The notes: generated by a model from the letters alone, not told the origin. 64,000 bases of DNA from Pseudomonas azerbaijanoccidentalis (GCF_019145495.1 NZ_JAHSTU010000002.1:124001-188000), one strand, 5' to 3'. Positions 9,271 through 18,715 are shown, counted from the stretch's first letter. A program made the numbers and translations.

Positions 9271-9744
9271 ATGGCCGTTGCTATCGACCAACCGGTTGCC
9301 GATTTCGAAGCACCCGCCACCAGCGGGCAGACCGTCAGCCTGGCAAGCCTCAAAGGCAAGCAAGTGGTGATCTACTTCTACCCGAAGGACAGCACACCGG
9401 GTTGCACGACCCAGGGCCAGGGCTTTCGTGATCAGTTGGAGGCATTCAAAGCCGCCAATACCGAAGTCTTCGGCGTTTCTCGCGACAGTCTCAAATCCCA
9501 CGAGAACTTCAAGGCCAAGCAGGCGTTCACGTTCGAGTTGATCAGCGATAAAGAAGAAGCGCTTTGCCAACTGTTCGACGTGATCAAGCTGAAGAAGCTG
9601 TACGGCAAGGAATACATGGGTGTGGATCGCAGCACATTCCTGATCGACAAGAATGGCGTTTTGCGCCAGGAATGGCGTGGTGTGAAAGTGCCGGGGCATG
9701 TTGATGCGGTATTGGCTGCGGCTCAGGCACTGAACAAGGCCTGA
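9271..9744 (+). CDS. bcp: Thioredoxin-dependent peroxiredoxin Bcp/PrxQ
   Basis: A 157-residue atypical peroxiredoxin reducing H2O2 and organic peroxides. The peroxidatic cysteine is in STPGCTTQGQGFRD. The position five residues later, which carries the resolving Cys in E. coli Bcp, is Gln here; another Cys lies in EEALCQLFD. ATG 9271 is chosen over the upstream in-frame start because AAGGAAG precedes it and the family begins at this point. It follows gcvR closely and is ended by a REP-type hairpin. Confidence 0.94.
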   Translation: MAVAIDQPVADFEAPATSGQTVSLASLKGKQVVIYFYPKDSTPGCTTQGQGFRDQLEAFKAANTEVFGVSRDSLKSHENFKAKQAFTFELISDKEEALCQLFDVIKLKKLYGKEYMGVDRSTFLIDKNGVLRQEWRGVKVPGHVDAVLAAAQALNKA

Positions 9745-9748
9745 TCCT

Positions 9749-9824
9749 AAAAGATCGCAGCCTGCGGCAACTCCTACAGGATTACGTTCCTCTAGTAGGA
9801 GCTGCCGCAGGCTGCGATCTTTTT
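9749..9824. repeat. REP doublet (GATCGCAGCCT..CGGCAGCTCCTAC type)
   Basis: Inverted copies of an AAAAGATCGCAGCCTGCGG-like arm separated by about 17 bases. It lies between the convergent bcp and AI-2E-type genes, and its ends (AAAA/TTTT) could also terminate transcription. Confidence 0.85.
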
Positions 9825-9829
9825 ACAAT

Positions 9830-10900
9830 CTAAAGCAACGGCGCCACCACCGGTTCCTTGCGCGGCCACGCATCGAGCACAGCCTTGAACAGCGTCGCCA
9901 GGGGAATCGCAAAGAACACGCCCCAGAATCCCCATAGCCCGCCAAACAACAGCACCGCACAGATGATCGCCACCGGGTGCAAGTTGACGGCCTCGGAGAA
10001 CAGTAGCGGCACCAGCACGTTGCCATCCAGCGTCTGAATGATCCCGTACACCGCCATCAAGTAGATGAACTGATCACTCCAGCCCCACTGGAAAAGTGCA
10101 ATCAGAAACACCGGCACGGTCACCACGACCGCCCCGACATACGGCACCACGACCGAAATCCCCACCAGCAACGCCAACAGCGCCGCGTAGTTGAGTTCCA
10201 GAACAACGAAGGCGATGTAGGTCACGCCGCCGCAAATGAAGATCTCGATGACCTTGCCGCGAATGTAGTTGGCGATTTGCCGGTTCATGTCATGGGCGAC
10301 CCGGGTGATCAACGCCCGCTCGCGCGGCAGGTAGCCGCGCACCCATTGGCCGATCATCGCCCGGTCCTTGAGAAAGAAGAACACCAGGATCGGCACGAGG
10401 ACCAGGTAGATCATGATGTTGACCAACAGCGGCAGACTCGACAGCGAGAATGTCAGCGCCCACTGGCCGAACTTGCCGATCTCGCCCCGCGCGACTTCGA
10501 TGGCCCGCAGCACCTGCTCGTCGGACACCAGATGCGGATAACGCTCGGGCAATAGCAACAACAACGACTGCCACTTGGCGAGCATGCCCGGCAGTTCATT
10601 GAACAGGGTAATCAGTTGGTGCCACAGCAGCGGGACGACCACTACGATGAAGACCAGCAACAACCCCATGAACAAGGCAAAAACCAGCCCCACCGCCACC
10701 CAGCCCGGCACGCGCATTCGTTCAAGTGCCACTACCAAACCTTGCATCAGGTAAGCCAGCACCATCCCCGCCAGCACCGGCGCAAGCATGCCGCCCAGCG
10801 TCAGGACCGCGGTGAACGCGAGAAACAGCAGAACCGCCAATACCACCGCTTCTTCGTCTGAGAAATAGCGCTGAATCCAGTCGCGTAACACTTTGAACAT
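9830..10900 (-). CDS. AI-2E family transporter (PerM-like)
   Basis: A 356-residue integral membrane protein with about seven or eight hydrophobic helices. It fits the AI-2E/PerM exporter family: LMQGLVVALERMRVPGWVAVGLVF near the N-terminus, the central RELINSYLRG-like segment (here NRQIANYIRGKVIEIF), GAVVVTVPVFLIALFQWGW and the late DGNVLVPLLFSEAVNLHPVAI. ATG 10900 is preferred over a TTG one codon earlier; AAGGATT precedes it. The transported molecule is unknown. It is downstream of the tusA-like gene on the same strand. Confidence 0.88.
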   Translation of the reverse strand: MFKVLRDWIQRYFSDEEAVVLAVLLFLAFTAVLTLGGMLAPVLAGMVLAYLMQGLVVALERMRVPGWVAVGLVFALFMGLLLVFIVVVVPLLWHQLITLFNELPGMLAKWQSLLLLLPERYPHLVSDEQVLRAIEVARGEIGKFGQWALTFSLSSLPLLVNIMIYLVLVPILVFFFLKDRAMIGQWVRGYLPRERALITRVAHDMNRQIANYIRGKVIEIFICGGVTYIAFVVLELNYAALLALLVGISVVVPYVGAVVVTVPVFLIALFQWGWSDQFIYLMAVYGIIQTLDGNVLVPLLFSEAVNLHPVAIICAVLLFGGLWGFWGVFFAIPLATLFKAVLDAWPRKEPVVAPLL

Positions 10901-10931
10901 CAATAATCCTTAAGAACAAATGCCGCAGGTT

Positions 10932-11171
10932 TCAGGCCTTTTTCAACCAGTAGCGGTAAACGCCGGCCTCGTCTTCTTCACGAAGCAGCGTATGACCGGC
11001 CAAACGGGCAAAGGTGCGAAAGTCGCGCTGCGAACCCGCATCGGTGGCAATGACCTTGAGTATCGCGCCGCTGGCCATCCGATTGAGTTCCATCTTGGCC
11101 TTGAGCAACGGCAGCGGACAATTCAGGCCACTGGCGTCCAGCTCAACGTCATGGGCTACAGCATCGATCAT
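10932..11171 (-). CDS. TusA/SirA-family sulfur carrier protein
   Basis: A 79-residue cytosolic protein with the CPxP motif (GLNCPLPLLKAK, Cys near residue 18), where the Cys carries persulfide sulfur in tRNA thiolation or molybdenum-cofactor-related transfers. ATG 11171 has GGAG 8 bases upstream and gives the usual family length; a GTG six codons earlier is less likely. It sits between the AI-2E-type gene and bepA, as in other pseudomonads, where the relative is tied to molybdoenzyme function (family knowledge). Confidence 0.9.
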   Translation of the reverse strand: MIDAVAHDVELDASGLNCPLPLLKAKMELNRMASGAILKVIATDAGSQRDFRTFARLAGHTLLREEDEAGVYRYWLKKA

Positions 11172-11269
11172 TGCATCACTCCGGGTCACGTAGTCGAGTT
11201 GCCTAGAATATCTGGTCGCAAGGCTGGTGTCCGGCTACAGTAAGGTCTTTGTCGACTAAGGCTTTGTGC

Positions 11270-12703
11270 ATGACTTTTTTGCGCCCTACCCTGCTGACGC
11301 TCGCTTGCCTGCTCGCCTCACCGGGCTTCGCCGACGACCTGCCGTCACTCGGCGACGCCAGTTCTGCCATCGTCTCGCCACAGCAGGAATACCAATTGGG
11401 CCGTGCCTGGCTTGCGCTATTGCGCAGCCAGGTGTCACAACTCAACGATCCGCAACTCAAGGACTATGTCGAATCCAGCGTTTATCGCCTGGTGGAAACC
11501 AGCCAGGTCAATGACCGGCGTCTTGAGTTCATCCTGATCAACAGCCCGCAGCTCAACGCATTCGCAGCGCCGGGCGGGATTGTCGGGGTCAACGGCGGCT
11601 TGTTCCTCAACGCCCAGACCGAAGGTGAATACGCCTCGGTACTGGCGCACGAATTGGCTCACTTGTCGCAACGCCACTTTGCTCGTGGCGTCGAAGCCCA
11701 ACAGCGTATGCAAGTGCCGATGATGGCGGCGCTGCTGGCCGGGATCGTCATTGCTGCCGCCGGTGCCGGTGATGCCGGGATCGCGGCCATTGCGGGTACG
11801 CAGGCAGCGGCGATTCAGGAACAACGACGTTTCTCTCGACAGAACGAACAGGAAGCCGACCGTATCGGCATTCTCAATCTGGAAAAGGCCGGTTACGACC
11901 CGCGCTCGATGCCCACCATGTTTGAGCGCCTGGGCCGTCAGTACCGTTTTGATGCCAAGCCACCGGAATTCCTGCTGACTCACCCGGTGACCGAATCGCG
12001 GATCGCCGACACCCGCAACCGTGCCGAACAGGCTCCACAAGGAGGCATCGAGGACACCGTGCGCTATCAACTGATTCGCGCACGCGTGCAATTGATTTAT
12101 GAGGAGACTCCGGGCCTGGGCGCCAAGCGCTTCCGCGCCCAGCTGGATGAAAACCCGAAAAGCGATGTCGCTCGCTACGGACTGGCCATTGCCCAGGTCA
12201 AGGGTGGCCAACTGAACGAGGCACGGGAAAATCTCAAATTGCTGCTGGCCAAGGCGCCCAACGAGATTATCTACAACCTCGCCCAGATTGATCTGGACAT
12301 CACCAACAACCGTCTGCCGGATGCGCAGTCCCGCGTTGACCGAATGCTGACTCAGTACCCCGGCAACTATCCGCTGAACCAGGTGCGTGTCGACCTGCTG
12401 CTGAAACAGAACCGCGCCGCGGACGCCGAGAAAGCACTGGAAGGGTTGCTCAAGTCCCGCCCGGACGATCCGGACGTGTGGTATCAGGTGGCAGAAACTC
12501 GCGGCTTGTCAGGCAACATCATTGGCCTGCATCAAGCTCGCGCCGAGTACTTCGCACTGGTCGGCGACTATCGCCAGGCCATCCAGCAACTGGACTTCGC
12601 CAAGCGCAAGGCCGGCTCCAACTTCCCGCTGTCATCACGTATCGATGCCCGCCAGCGAGAGCTGATGGAGCAGGAACGCATGATCAAAGACATGATGGGC
12701 TAG
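11270..12703 (+). CDS. bepA: M48-family periplasmic metalloprotease with TPR repeats (BepA-like)
   Basis: A 477-residue secreted protease/chaperone for outer-membrane proteins. The signal peptide covers residues 1-22 (ending PGFADD). The zinc motif HELAH lies in VLAHELAHLSQRH, the third ligand region in RQNEQEADRIG, and TPR-like repeats (LLAKAPNEIIYNLAQIDL, LLKSRPDDPDVWYQVAE) fill the C-terminal half. ATG 11270 begins the signal peptide; a TTG seven codons earlier does not fit. It is divergent from the tusA-like gene and ends at a strong terminator shared with mucD. Confidence 0.92.
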   Translation: MTFLRPTLLTLACLLASPGFADDLPSLGDASSAIVSPQQEYQLGRAWLALLRSQVSQLNDPQLKDYVESSVYRLVETSQVNDRRLEFILINSPQLNAFAAPGGIVGVNGGLFLNAQTEGEYASVLAHELAHLSQRHFARGVEAQQRMQVPMMAALLAGIVIAAAGAGDAGIAAIAGTQAAAIQEQRRFSRQNEQEADRIGILNLEKAGYDPRSMPTMFERLGRQYRFDAKPPEFLLTHPVTESRIADTRNRAEQAPQGGIEDTVRYQLIRARVQLIYEETPGLGAKRFRAQLDENPKSDVARYGLAIAQVKGGQLNEARENLKLLLAKAPNEIIYNLAQIDLDITNNRLPDAQSRVDRMLTQYPGNYPLNQVRVDLLLKQNRAADAEKALEGLLKSRPDDPDVWYQVAETRGLSGNIIGLHQARAEYFALVGDYRQAIQQLDFAKRKAGSNFPLSSRIDARQRELMEQERMIKDMMG

Positions 12704-12716
12704 TTTGTTTCAGGCA

Positions 12717-12750
12717 CAAAAAAACCGCCTCTTTCGAGGCGGTTTTTTAT
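12717..12750. terminator. Bidirectional terminator between bepA and mucD
   Basis: A perfect hairpin AACCGCCTC-TTTC-GAGGCGGTT flanked by an A-run and a T-run; it serves both convergent genes. Confidence 0.95.
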
Positions 12751-12766
12751 TCAACCTATAACCGGA

Positions 12767-14194
12767 TTATTCAGCCAGTTTGAAGGTGATGAAGCTGGCA
12801 CGACCCTGACGCAATACGCGCATCGACACCGAACGATTCTTCGGCAGCGCCTTGGCGATGTCAGTGAATTGCTTGGTGGACTCGATCGCCTGATTGTTCA
12901 GGTGAGTGATGACGTCGCCCGGTTGCAGGCCGATCATCGAGGCAGGACCGTCCTGCACTTCCTTGATCACCACGCCACCTTTGAGGTCGTAGGTTTTCTT
13001 CTGCTCGGCGGTCAATTCACTTACCGATACACCCAGACGATTGCTGCTGGTCTCTGCGCCAGACTTCGGCAAGGCATCGAGCTCTTTGTCTTCGTCAGGA
13101 ATGGCACCGACCGTCAGCTCGACGTTCTTGCGCTTGCCCTCGCGGATCACTTCCAGATTGGCCTTGGACCCTGCTTTCAGTGCGCCCACCAGATGCGGCA
13201 GATCGGCGGACATAACGATTGGCTGACCGTTCATGGTCAGGATCACGTCACCCACTTGCAGGCCACCCTTGGCAGCCGGACCGTCATCCTGGATCTGGGC
13301 AACCAGCGCGCCGGCCGGCTTGTCCAGGCCGAACGACTCAGCCAGATCCTTGTTCACTTCCTGAATCACTACACCCAACCAGCCACGGCTGACTTTGCCG
13401 CCGCTCTTGAGCTGATTGGAAACGTCCATGGCCACATCGATCGGAATCGCGAACGACACGCCCATGAAACCGCCGGAACGGGTGTAGATCTGCGAGTTGA
13501 TGCCGACCACTTCACCGTTGAGGTTGAACAACGGACCACCAGAGTTACCCGGGTTGATCGGCACGTCGGTCTGAATGAACGGCACGTAGTTTTCATTCGG
13601 CAGGCTGCGACCTACAGCACTGACGATGCCCTGGGTCACGGTGTGGTCAAAGCCGAACGGAGAACCGATCGCCACGACCCACTGGCCAGCTTTCAGATCC
13701 TGGGATTTGCCGAGTTTCAAAACTGGCAGATCCTTGCCCTCGATTTTCAGCAGCGCCACGTCGGAACGTGGATCGGTGCCGACCAGCTTGGCTTTCATTT
13801 CACTGCGATCCGCCAGGCGCACGAGAATTTCATCGGCATCCGCGATGACATGGTTGTTGGTCAGGATGTAGCCGTCAGGCGAAATGATGAAGCCCGAACC
13901 GAGGGATTGGGCTTCACGCTGACGATCGCCGCGAGGCGAGCGCGGTTGTGGCGGCATACCGCGCTCGAAGAACTCGCGCAGCATTGGCGGCAGGCCTTCA
14001 AGGTCAGGCATCTGCTGGTTCACTTTGCGATCCGGCAGCTTCTGCGTGGTACTGATGTTCACGACCGCGGGCGACGCCTGCTCAACCAGTTGCGTGAAGT
14101 CAGGCAAGTCGACTGCTTGCGCAGCGACCGACTGACCGAGCACCAGCACGGTGGCAAAAATGGAAAGATAAGTCTTCAAGCGTGGTATCGACAT
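12767..14194 (-). CDS. mucD: Periplasmic serine endoprotease MucD (DegP-like)
   Basis: A 475-residue HtrA/Do protease. The signal peptide ends at about residue 27 (VAAQAVD). The catalytic triad appears as TNNHVI (His), SDVALLKI (Asp) and GNSGGPLFN (Ser), followed by two PDZ domains, the second ending at VLRQGRASFITFKLAE. In Pseudomonas, MucD degrades misfolded periplasmic proteins and so damps AlgU activation. Here it directly follows mucB (178-base gap) with no mucC between. The gap holds a 7-bp hairpin at 14292-14309 and may contain a separate mucD promoter. Confidence 0.95.
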   Translation of the reverse strand: MSIPRLKTYLSIFATVLVLGQSVAAQAVDLPDFTQLVEQASPAVVNISTTQKLPDRKVNQQMPDLEGLPPMLREFFERGMPPQPRSPRGDRQREAQSLGSGFIISPDGYILTNNHVIADADEILVRLADRSEMKAKLVGTDPRSDVALLKIEGKDLPVLKLGKSQDLKAGQWVVAIGSPFGFDHTVTQGIVSAVGRSLPNENYVPFIQTDVPINPGNSGGPLFNLNGEVVGINSQIYTRSGGFMGVSFAIPIDVAMDVSNQLKSGGKVSRGWLGVVIQEVNKDLAESFGLDKPAGALVAQIQDDGPAAKGGLQVGDVILTMNGQPIVMSADLPHLVGALKAGSKANLEVIREGKRKNVELTVGAIPDEDKELDALPKSGAETSSNRLGVSVSELTAEQKKTYDLKGGVVIKEVQDGPASMIGLQPGDVITHLNNQAIESTKQFTDIAKALPKNRSVSMRVLRQGRASFITFKLAE

Positions 14195-14372
14195 ACGGCT
14201 CCCGTTACGACGAGCATGGTTAAGCGATATGGATCAAGGAACACCGGGAAAGATACGCCGGTATTTTTGTTCCGGGAACAACAAACAAGGCCAGAGCCGA
14301 GGGGCTCTGACCTATAAAAAATTTTGGGGGTATTTGCAAACTGAAATGCTCACGAAACATTTCGATTTCAGC

Positions 14373-15332
14373 TCACTGCTTGGTTGCAGTGGCGTCAGTG
14401 CGCATGGACAAGGCAATCCGTTCAGCGGTGCCGACCGGAATTTCACCCACCACCGTCACCATCATTTCACCTTGCGGGGTAGTCAGTCGCCGGGATACAG
14501 CCACCGTTGGTCCCAACTGAGTGCGGGTATCGGTGACGGCTGCGCCGTTCAAAGGCTCAAGGAAAACAGAAAAACGCGCCAGACCATCGTCATACATCAG
14601 GCTGTTGACCTGGGTTTTGGTCTCGGGGTCCTTGCGTGCCGTGCTGCTGGTTAGCTCGAACCCTGGCGGCAACCAGTCTGAGCGCCAGACCTGGGCCGTT
14701 TTGATCGCCGAGGCCTTATCGCTGGCGAGGTTGACTGCCTTGCAGTCGCTGCCTGGCTGCAGATCGGCTTCGGACGGCACATCGGCGGTGTCCAGTTGCG
14801 TGAACTGGAATCGCTCAAGCAGGCGTCCTTTGTCATCAAGCAACAACGACTTGAGTGGCAGGCCGGTCTGTTTGTCCAGATGCAGCTCAAAACCGTAGCG
14901 ATGCTGGTCGCGAGGTGTCAGTGAAACAATCACTGCCTCTCGCCCGGCCACACGCGACTTGCCGATGACAGCAAGGTCATACCAGCTCTTGAGCTTTTGT
15001 GGATCGAGTGCACGAGCGGCGGAATTGGGAGAGTCCCCAAGCCCTGCAATCAGGGTGCCGCTGACACATTGCGTGTGGCCATCAACGCGCACAACCTCCT
15101 GAGCGGATCCGTCGAGCTGAAGCAAACGCTCGCGGACCTTGCCATCCTGGACGCGGTGCCAGATGTTATGGGTAGAAAAACTACCGTTACGCTCGTAGAC
15201 GAAGGTACCGTGAAAGCTTTGCTGTTGCTCGGCCTGACCAAGACGGGTCAACCAGTCCTGGGCTTCATTGGCGTGGGCTGGAACAACAAACCAGCCACTG
15301 AGCAGAAGCGAAAGTAGAGGTATGGCGCGCAT
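14373..15332 (-). CDS. mucB: Sigma factor AlgU regulatory protein MucB (RseB-like)
   Basis: A 319-residue periplasmic protein with signal peptide MRAIPLLSLLLSGWFVVPAHA. The N-terminal LolA-like domain begins EAQDWLTRLGQAEQQQSFHGTFVYERNG and the C-terminal MucB/RseB domain begins near LPPGFELTSS. It shields the periplasmic face of MucA from AlgW proteolysis and senses lipid or LPS intermediates. The start codon is 8 bases after the mucA stop, so the two are cotranslated. Confidence 0.95.
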   Translation of the reverse strand: MRAIPLLSLLLSGWFVVPAHANEAQDWLTRLGQAEQQQSFHGTFVYERNGSFSTHNIWHRVQDGKVRERLLQLDGSAQEVVRVDGHTQCVSGTLIAGLGDSPNSAARALDPQKLKSWYDLAVIGKSRVAGREAVIVSLTPRDQHRYGFELHLDKQTGLPLKSLLLDDKGRLLERFQFTQLDTADVPSEADLQPGSDCKAVNLASDKASAIKTAQVWRSDWLPPGFELTSSTARKDPETKTQVNSLMYDDGLARFSVFLEPLNGAAVTDTRTQLGPTVAVSRRLTTPQGEMMVTVVGEIPVGTAERIALSMRTDATATKQ

Positions 15333-15340
15333 GATCCTCC

Positions 15341-15928
15341 TTAACGGTTTTCCAGGCTTGCTGCACGAGCGTAAGGCAGAGCGCTCTCAGTACCTTTCAA
15401 TGCAGCCTGTTGAGCATGTTGACGCAGGTAGCTCGGCAGACGCTGATCGTGCCAGCCTGGCTGACCTTGCAATACGCCGTTGGCCATAGGGCCAGTGGCT
15501 TCCGAACTCTCATTGTAGCCTGCCAAAACAGCCGGGCCCTTCACTTGAGGTGCGGCCAGATTCTGTTGGCTGGATTGCTGAGCCAGTTCGACACCGGCGA
15601 TCTCGTCCTGGTTGTACAGGCGAACACCGGCCAGTACGGCCACCGTTACCGAAGCTGCGACCGCCAGACGACCCAGGCTGCGCCATGGACCACGGGAGGC
15701 TTTTGCCGGTACGGCCTCGTCAGCCAAGGCTGCGGAAACGGCCGCGGCGATGTCCAGACGTGGAAGCAGCAGATCCTTGTGCATTGCTGCCCGAGCGATC
15801 TGATAACGAGCCCAGGTTTCACGGGTTTCAACATCGTCACAGGCACTGAGTACCCGACGCAATTCCAATTCGTCCGCTTCGTTATCCATCACTGCGGACA
15901 GCGATTCCTGCAGGGCTTCACGACTCAT
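15341..15928 (-). CDS. mucA: Anti-sigma factor MucA
   Basis: A 195-residue inner-membrane anti-sigma factor that holds AlgU inactive. The cytoplasmic domain (MSREALQESLSAVMDNEADELELRR...) covers residues 1-80, the single membrane helix (LGRLAVAASVTVAVLAGVRL) about 86-105, and the rest is a periplasmic tail cut during regulated proteolysis. ATG 15928 fits the family; the open frame runs upstream into algU but has no protein-like content. The gene appears intact, so the strain is not a mucA mutant. Confidence 0.96.
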   Translation of the reverse strand: MSREALQESLSAVMDNEADELELRRVLSACDDVETRETWARYQIARAAMHKDLLLPRLDIAAAVSAALADEAVPAKASRGPWRSLGRLAVAASVTVAVLAGVRLYNQDEIAGVELAQQSSQQNLAAPQVKGPAVLAGYNESSEATGPMANGVLQGQPGWHDQRLPSYLRQHAQQAALKGTESALPYARAASLENR

Positions 15929-15959
15929 GGCGTTCCTCTCTTGGCTGTCGCCGCTGTCT

Positions 15960-16541
15960 TTAGTTTTCCTGCAACAACGGCTGCAGGGCTTTATCGATGG
16001 CCTCCCGGGCGCGGAAAATCCGGGAGCGCACGGTGCCCACCGGACATTGCATGACGCTCGCAATGTCCTCGTAACTCAGACCATCGAATTCACGTAAAGT
16101 TAAAGCCGTACGCAAATCTTCTGGCAGTTGCTGAATGGTTCGATGGACGGTGCCTTCGATCTCATCCCGCAGCAAAGCCCGTTCTGGCGACTCGAGATCC
16201 TTGAGGCCATGATCGCCATCGTAGAACTCTGCATCCTCGGAACTGACATCGCTATCCGGCGGCCGACGGCCGCGTGAAACCAGATAGTTTTTCGCCGTGT
16301 TAATGGCGATGCGGTAAAGCCACGTATAAAACGCGCTGTCTCCGCGAAAATTTCCAAGTGCACGGTATGCCTTGATAAAGGCTTCTTGTGCCACATCCTG
16401 GGCTTCATGGGTGTCGTGCACAAAACGCACGATCAACCCGAGAATTTTGTGCTGGTATTTCAGCACTAGCAGATCGAACGCGCGCTTGTCGCCGCGTTGA
16501 ACGCGCTCGACCAGCTGCTGATCCTCTTCCTGGGTTAGCAT
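15960..16541 (-). CDS. algU: RNA polymerase sigma factor AlgU (RpoE/sigma-22)
   Basis: A 193-residue ECF sigma factor controlling envelope stress and alginate genes. Region 2 contains YQHKILGLIVRFVHD and DVAQEAFIKAYRAL...WLYRIAIN; region 4 contains LREFDGLSYEDIASVMQCPVGTVRSRIFRARE. ATG 16541 gives the exact length of P. aeruginosa AlgU. It leads algU-mucA-mucB-mucD; mucA follows after 31 bases. Autoregulatory promoter candidates lie upstream. Confidence 0.97.
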   Translation of the reverse strand: MLTQEEDQQLVERVQRGDKRAFDLLVLKYQHKILGLIVRFVHDTHEAQDVAQEAFIKAYRALGNFRGDSAFYTWLYRIAINTAKNYLVSRGRRPPDSDVSSEDAEFYDGDHGLKDLESPERALLRDEIEGTVHRTIQQLPEDLRTALTLREFDGLSYEDIASVMQCPVGTVRSRIFRAREAIDKALQPLLQEN

Positions 16542-16600
16542 GAACACTCCTCGATAAGCTCGGAGGAGGCTTGCATAACTAAACGACCGGACTTGCAAAC

Positions 16601-16627
16601 ATAGACTCGGGCTTTTCGCAAAAGTTC
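16601..16627 (-). promoter_or_regulatory. AlgU-dependent promoter of algU (proximal)
   Basis: On the minus strand GAACTT (16627-16622), a 16-base spacer and TCTAT (16605-16601) match the AlgU/RpoE consensus (GAACTT N16-17 TCtgA). It lies about 60 bases before the algU start and implies autoregulation. Confidence 0.75.
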
Positions 16628-16793
16628 TCCCCCTCCAGGCAAGTTTCCTGCGGGCTCTGATTCGGCACGCACGAAAAACGCAGCGCGAGATTCCCCGGCT
16701 GCGCGAATAATCTTGTCATCGGTTTCGCTGGCAAGGATCCAAAGCTGATCCCGCGCTGAAGCCGACACTGTCCCTTGAATCAGGCAACCGTCT

Positions 16794-16821
16794 ATTGATC
16801 TTGGGCCTTTGGCAAAAGTTC
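16794..16821 (-). promoter_or_regulatory. Possible second AlgU-type promoter of algU (distal)
   Basis: GAACTT (minus, 16821-16816) is followed 17 bases later by TCAAT (16798-16794). The -35 is perfect and the -10 weaker. P. aeruginosa algU also has more than one self-dependent promoter. Confidence 0.5.
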
Positions 16822-17098
16822 CAAATATTTATAGCTGCCTGAAACCGACATTGTGCAACCGTGTAGCGAAAAAGACTGTTAAATCCACGATACAGTTCAC
16901 TTGTCGCTGAATCAGTCGAAAAAACATCCGACGAAGCGTCGGGTCTTTTCCGTCACAGTAGTTTCACAATGCCATATGGGCTCGGCTATTGTGCCGCTCC
17001 CCCCCTCTATATACTAGTGGGCTGTGTACAAACCTGACTCGCCTGTCCAGTTGTCCAGCGCCGCCCCCGAACCGGGTCGCCTTGAGCGGAATCCTGAA

Positions 17099-18715
17099 AT
17101 GAGCCAACAGTTTCAACACGATGTTCTGGTAATTGGCAGCGGTGCTGCCGGCTTGAGCCTTGCGCTGACCTTGCCCGGTCATTTGCGCATCGCCGTACTG
17201 AGCAAAGGCGACCTCGCCAACGGCTCGACGTTCTGGGCGCAAGGTGGTGTGGCTGCCGTTCTGGACGACACCGACACGGTCGAATCTCACGTCGACGACA
17301 CCCTCAATGCCGGTGGCGGCCTGTGTCATGAAGATGCCGTGCGCTTTACTGTCGAACACAGCAAAGAGGCGATCCAGTGGCTGATTGACCAGGGCGTACC
17401 GTTTACCCGGGATGAGCATTCCGGCGTCGAAGATGGCGGTTTCGAATTCCACCTGACCCGAGAAGGCGGCCACAGTCATCGACGCATCATTCATGCTGCC
17501 GATGCTACAGGCGCTGCTATTTTCAGGACATTGCTGGCTCAGGCCAAAGAACGGCCGAACATCGAGTTGCTGGAACAGCGGGTGGCGGTCGACCTGATTA
17601 CCGAAAAACGCCTCGGCCTGGAAGGTGACCGCTGCCTGGGCGCCTACGTGCTCAATCGCGGTACCGGCGAAGTCGATACCTATGGCGCCCGCTTCGTGAT
17701 CCTCGCTTCCGGTGGCGCTGCCAAGGTCTACCTCTATACCAGCAACCCCGATGGCGCCTGCGGTGACGGCATCGCCATGGCATGGCGTTCGGGCTGCCGG
17801 GTGGCGAACCTGGAATTCAACCAGTTCCACCCCACCTGCCTTTACCACCCGCAAGCCAAAAGTTTCCTGATTACCGAAGCCCTGCGCGGCGAAGGCGCAC
17901 ATTTGAAGCTGCCCAATGGTGAACGCTTCATGCCCCGTTTCGACCCTCGGGCCGAACTGGCGCCTCGCGACATCGTCGCCCGGGCCATCGACCATGAGAT
18001 GAAGCGTCTGGGTGTCGATTGCGTGTATCTGGATATCAGCCACAAGTCCGAAGATTTCATCAAGACGCACTTTCCGACCGTGTATGAACGCTGCCTCGAA
18101 TTTTCCATCGACATCACCAAGCAACCGATTCCGGTGGTTCCGGCAGCGCATTACACCTGCGGCGGCGTCATGGTCGACCAGCAAGGTCGCACCGATGTAC
18201 CCGGGCTGTACGCGATTGGCGAAACCAGCTTCACCGGCTTGCATGGTGCCAACCGCATGGCCAGCAACTCGCTGCTGGAGTGCTTTGTCTACGCGCGCTC
18301 GGCGGCTGCGGACATCGTTGAGCAATTGCCGCAGATTTCCGCCCCCATCGCCCTGCCCGCCTGGGATGCGAGCCAGGTGACCGATTCCGATGAAGACGTA
18401 ATCATCGCGCACAACTGGGATGAACTGCGGCGTTTCATGTGGGACTACGTGGGCATCGTGCGCACCAACAAGCGCCTGCAACGGGCTCAGCACCGGGTGC
18501 GGTTGCTGCTGGATGAAATCGATGAGTTCTATAGCAACTATAAAGTCAGCCGGGATTTGATCGAGTTGCGTAACTTGGCCCAGGTGGCCGAACTGATGAT
18601 TCTGTCAGCCATGGAACGCAAGGAAAGTCGTGGTCTGCATTACACCCTCGACTACCCGAACATGCTGCCAGTGGCGCTGGACACTATTCTGGTGCCGCCC
18701 ACCTACGCCGACTGA
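17099..18715 (+). CDS. nadB: L-aspartate oxidase
   Basis: FAD enzyme oxidising L-aspartate to iminoaspartate, the first step of de novo NAD synthesis. It has 538 residues, the family length. The FAD-binding [13 protein letters not shown] is at residues 10-22; [31 protein letters not shown] and [25 protein letters not shown] are succinate-dehydrogenase/aspartate-oxidase signatures. ATG 17099 is the conserved start; the open frame extends 25 codons upstream without support. Its 3' end overlaps the convergent ygfX gene by 32 bases. Confidence 0.97.
   Translation: MSQQFQHDVLVIGSGAAGLSLALTLPGHLRIAVLSKGDLANGSTFWAQGGVAAVLDDTDTVESHVDDTLNAGGGLCHEDAVRFTVEHSKEAIQWLIDQGVPFTRDEHSGVEDGGFEFHLTREGGHSHRRIIHAADATGAAIFRTLLAQAKERPNIELLEQRVAVDLITEKRLGLEGDRCLGAYVLNRGTGEVDTYGARFVILASGGAAKVYLYTSNPDGACGDGIAMAWRSGCRVANLEFNQFHPTCLYHPQAKSFLITEALRGEGAHLKLPNGERFMPRFDPRAELAPRDIVARAIDHEMKRLGVDCVYLDISHKSEDFIKTHFPTVYERCLEFSIDITKQPIPVVPAAHYTCGGVMVDQQGRTDVPGLYAIGETSFTGLHGANRMASNSLLECFVYARSAAADIVEQLPQISAPIALPAWDASQVTDSDEDVIIAHNWDELRRFMWDYVGIVRTNKRLQRAQHRVRLLLDEIDEFYSNYKVSRDLIELRNLAQVAELMILSAMERKESRGLHYTLDYPNMLPVALDTILVPPTYAD

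Larger units (their letters stand above)
16542..17098. promoter_or_regulatory. Divergent algU/nadB control region
   Basis: A 557-base gap without a gene. It holds the two AlgU-type promoter candidates, a small 6-bp hairpin at about 16929-16943 (CCGACG-AAG-CGTCGG) and, near nadB, a purine-poor leader. No ORF with a convincing start was seen. Confidence 0.6.

Noticed and set aside
12869..14317. A 482-codon plus-strand frame opposite mucD
   Set aside because: Antisense shadow; mucD has the catalytic triad and two PDZ domains.
15341..16063. Longer mucA start inside algU
   Set aside because: The extra 45 codons are antiprotein-like and overlap algU; ATG 15928 gives the exact family N-terminus.
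16964..18493. A 509-codon minus-strand frame opposite nadB
   Set aside because: Antisense shadow of nadB; no motif, and nadB has full family signatures.
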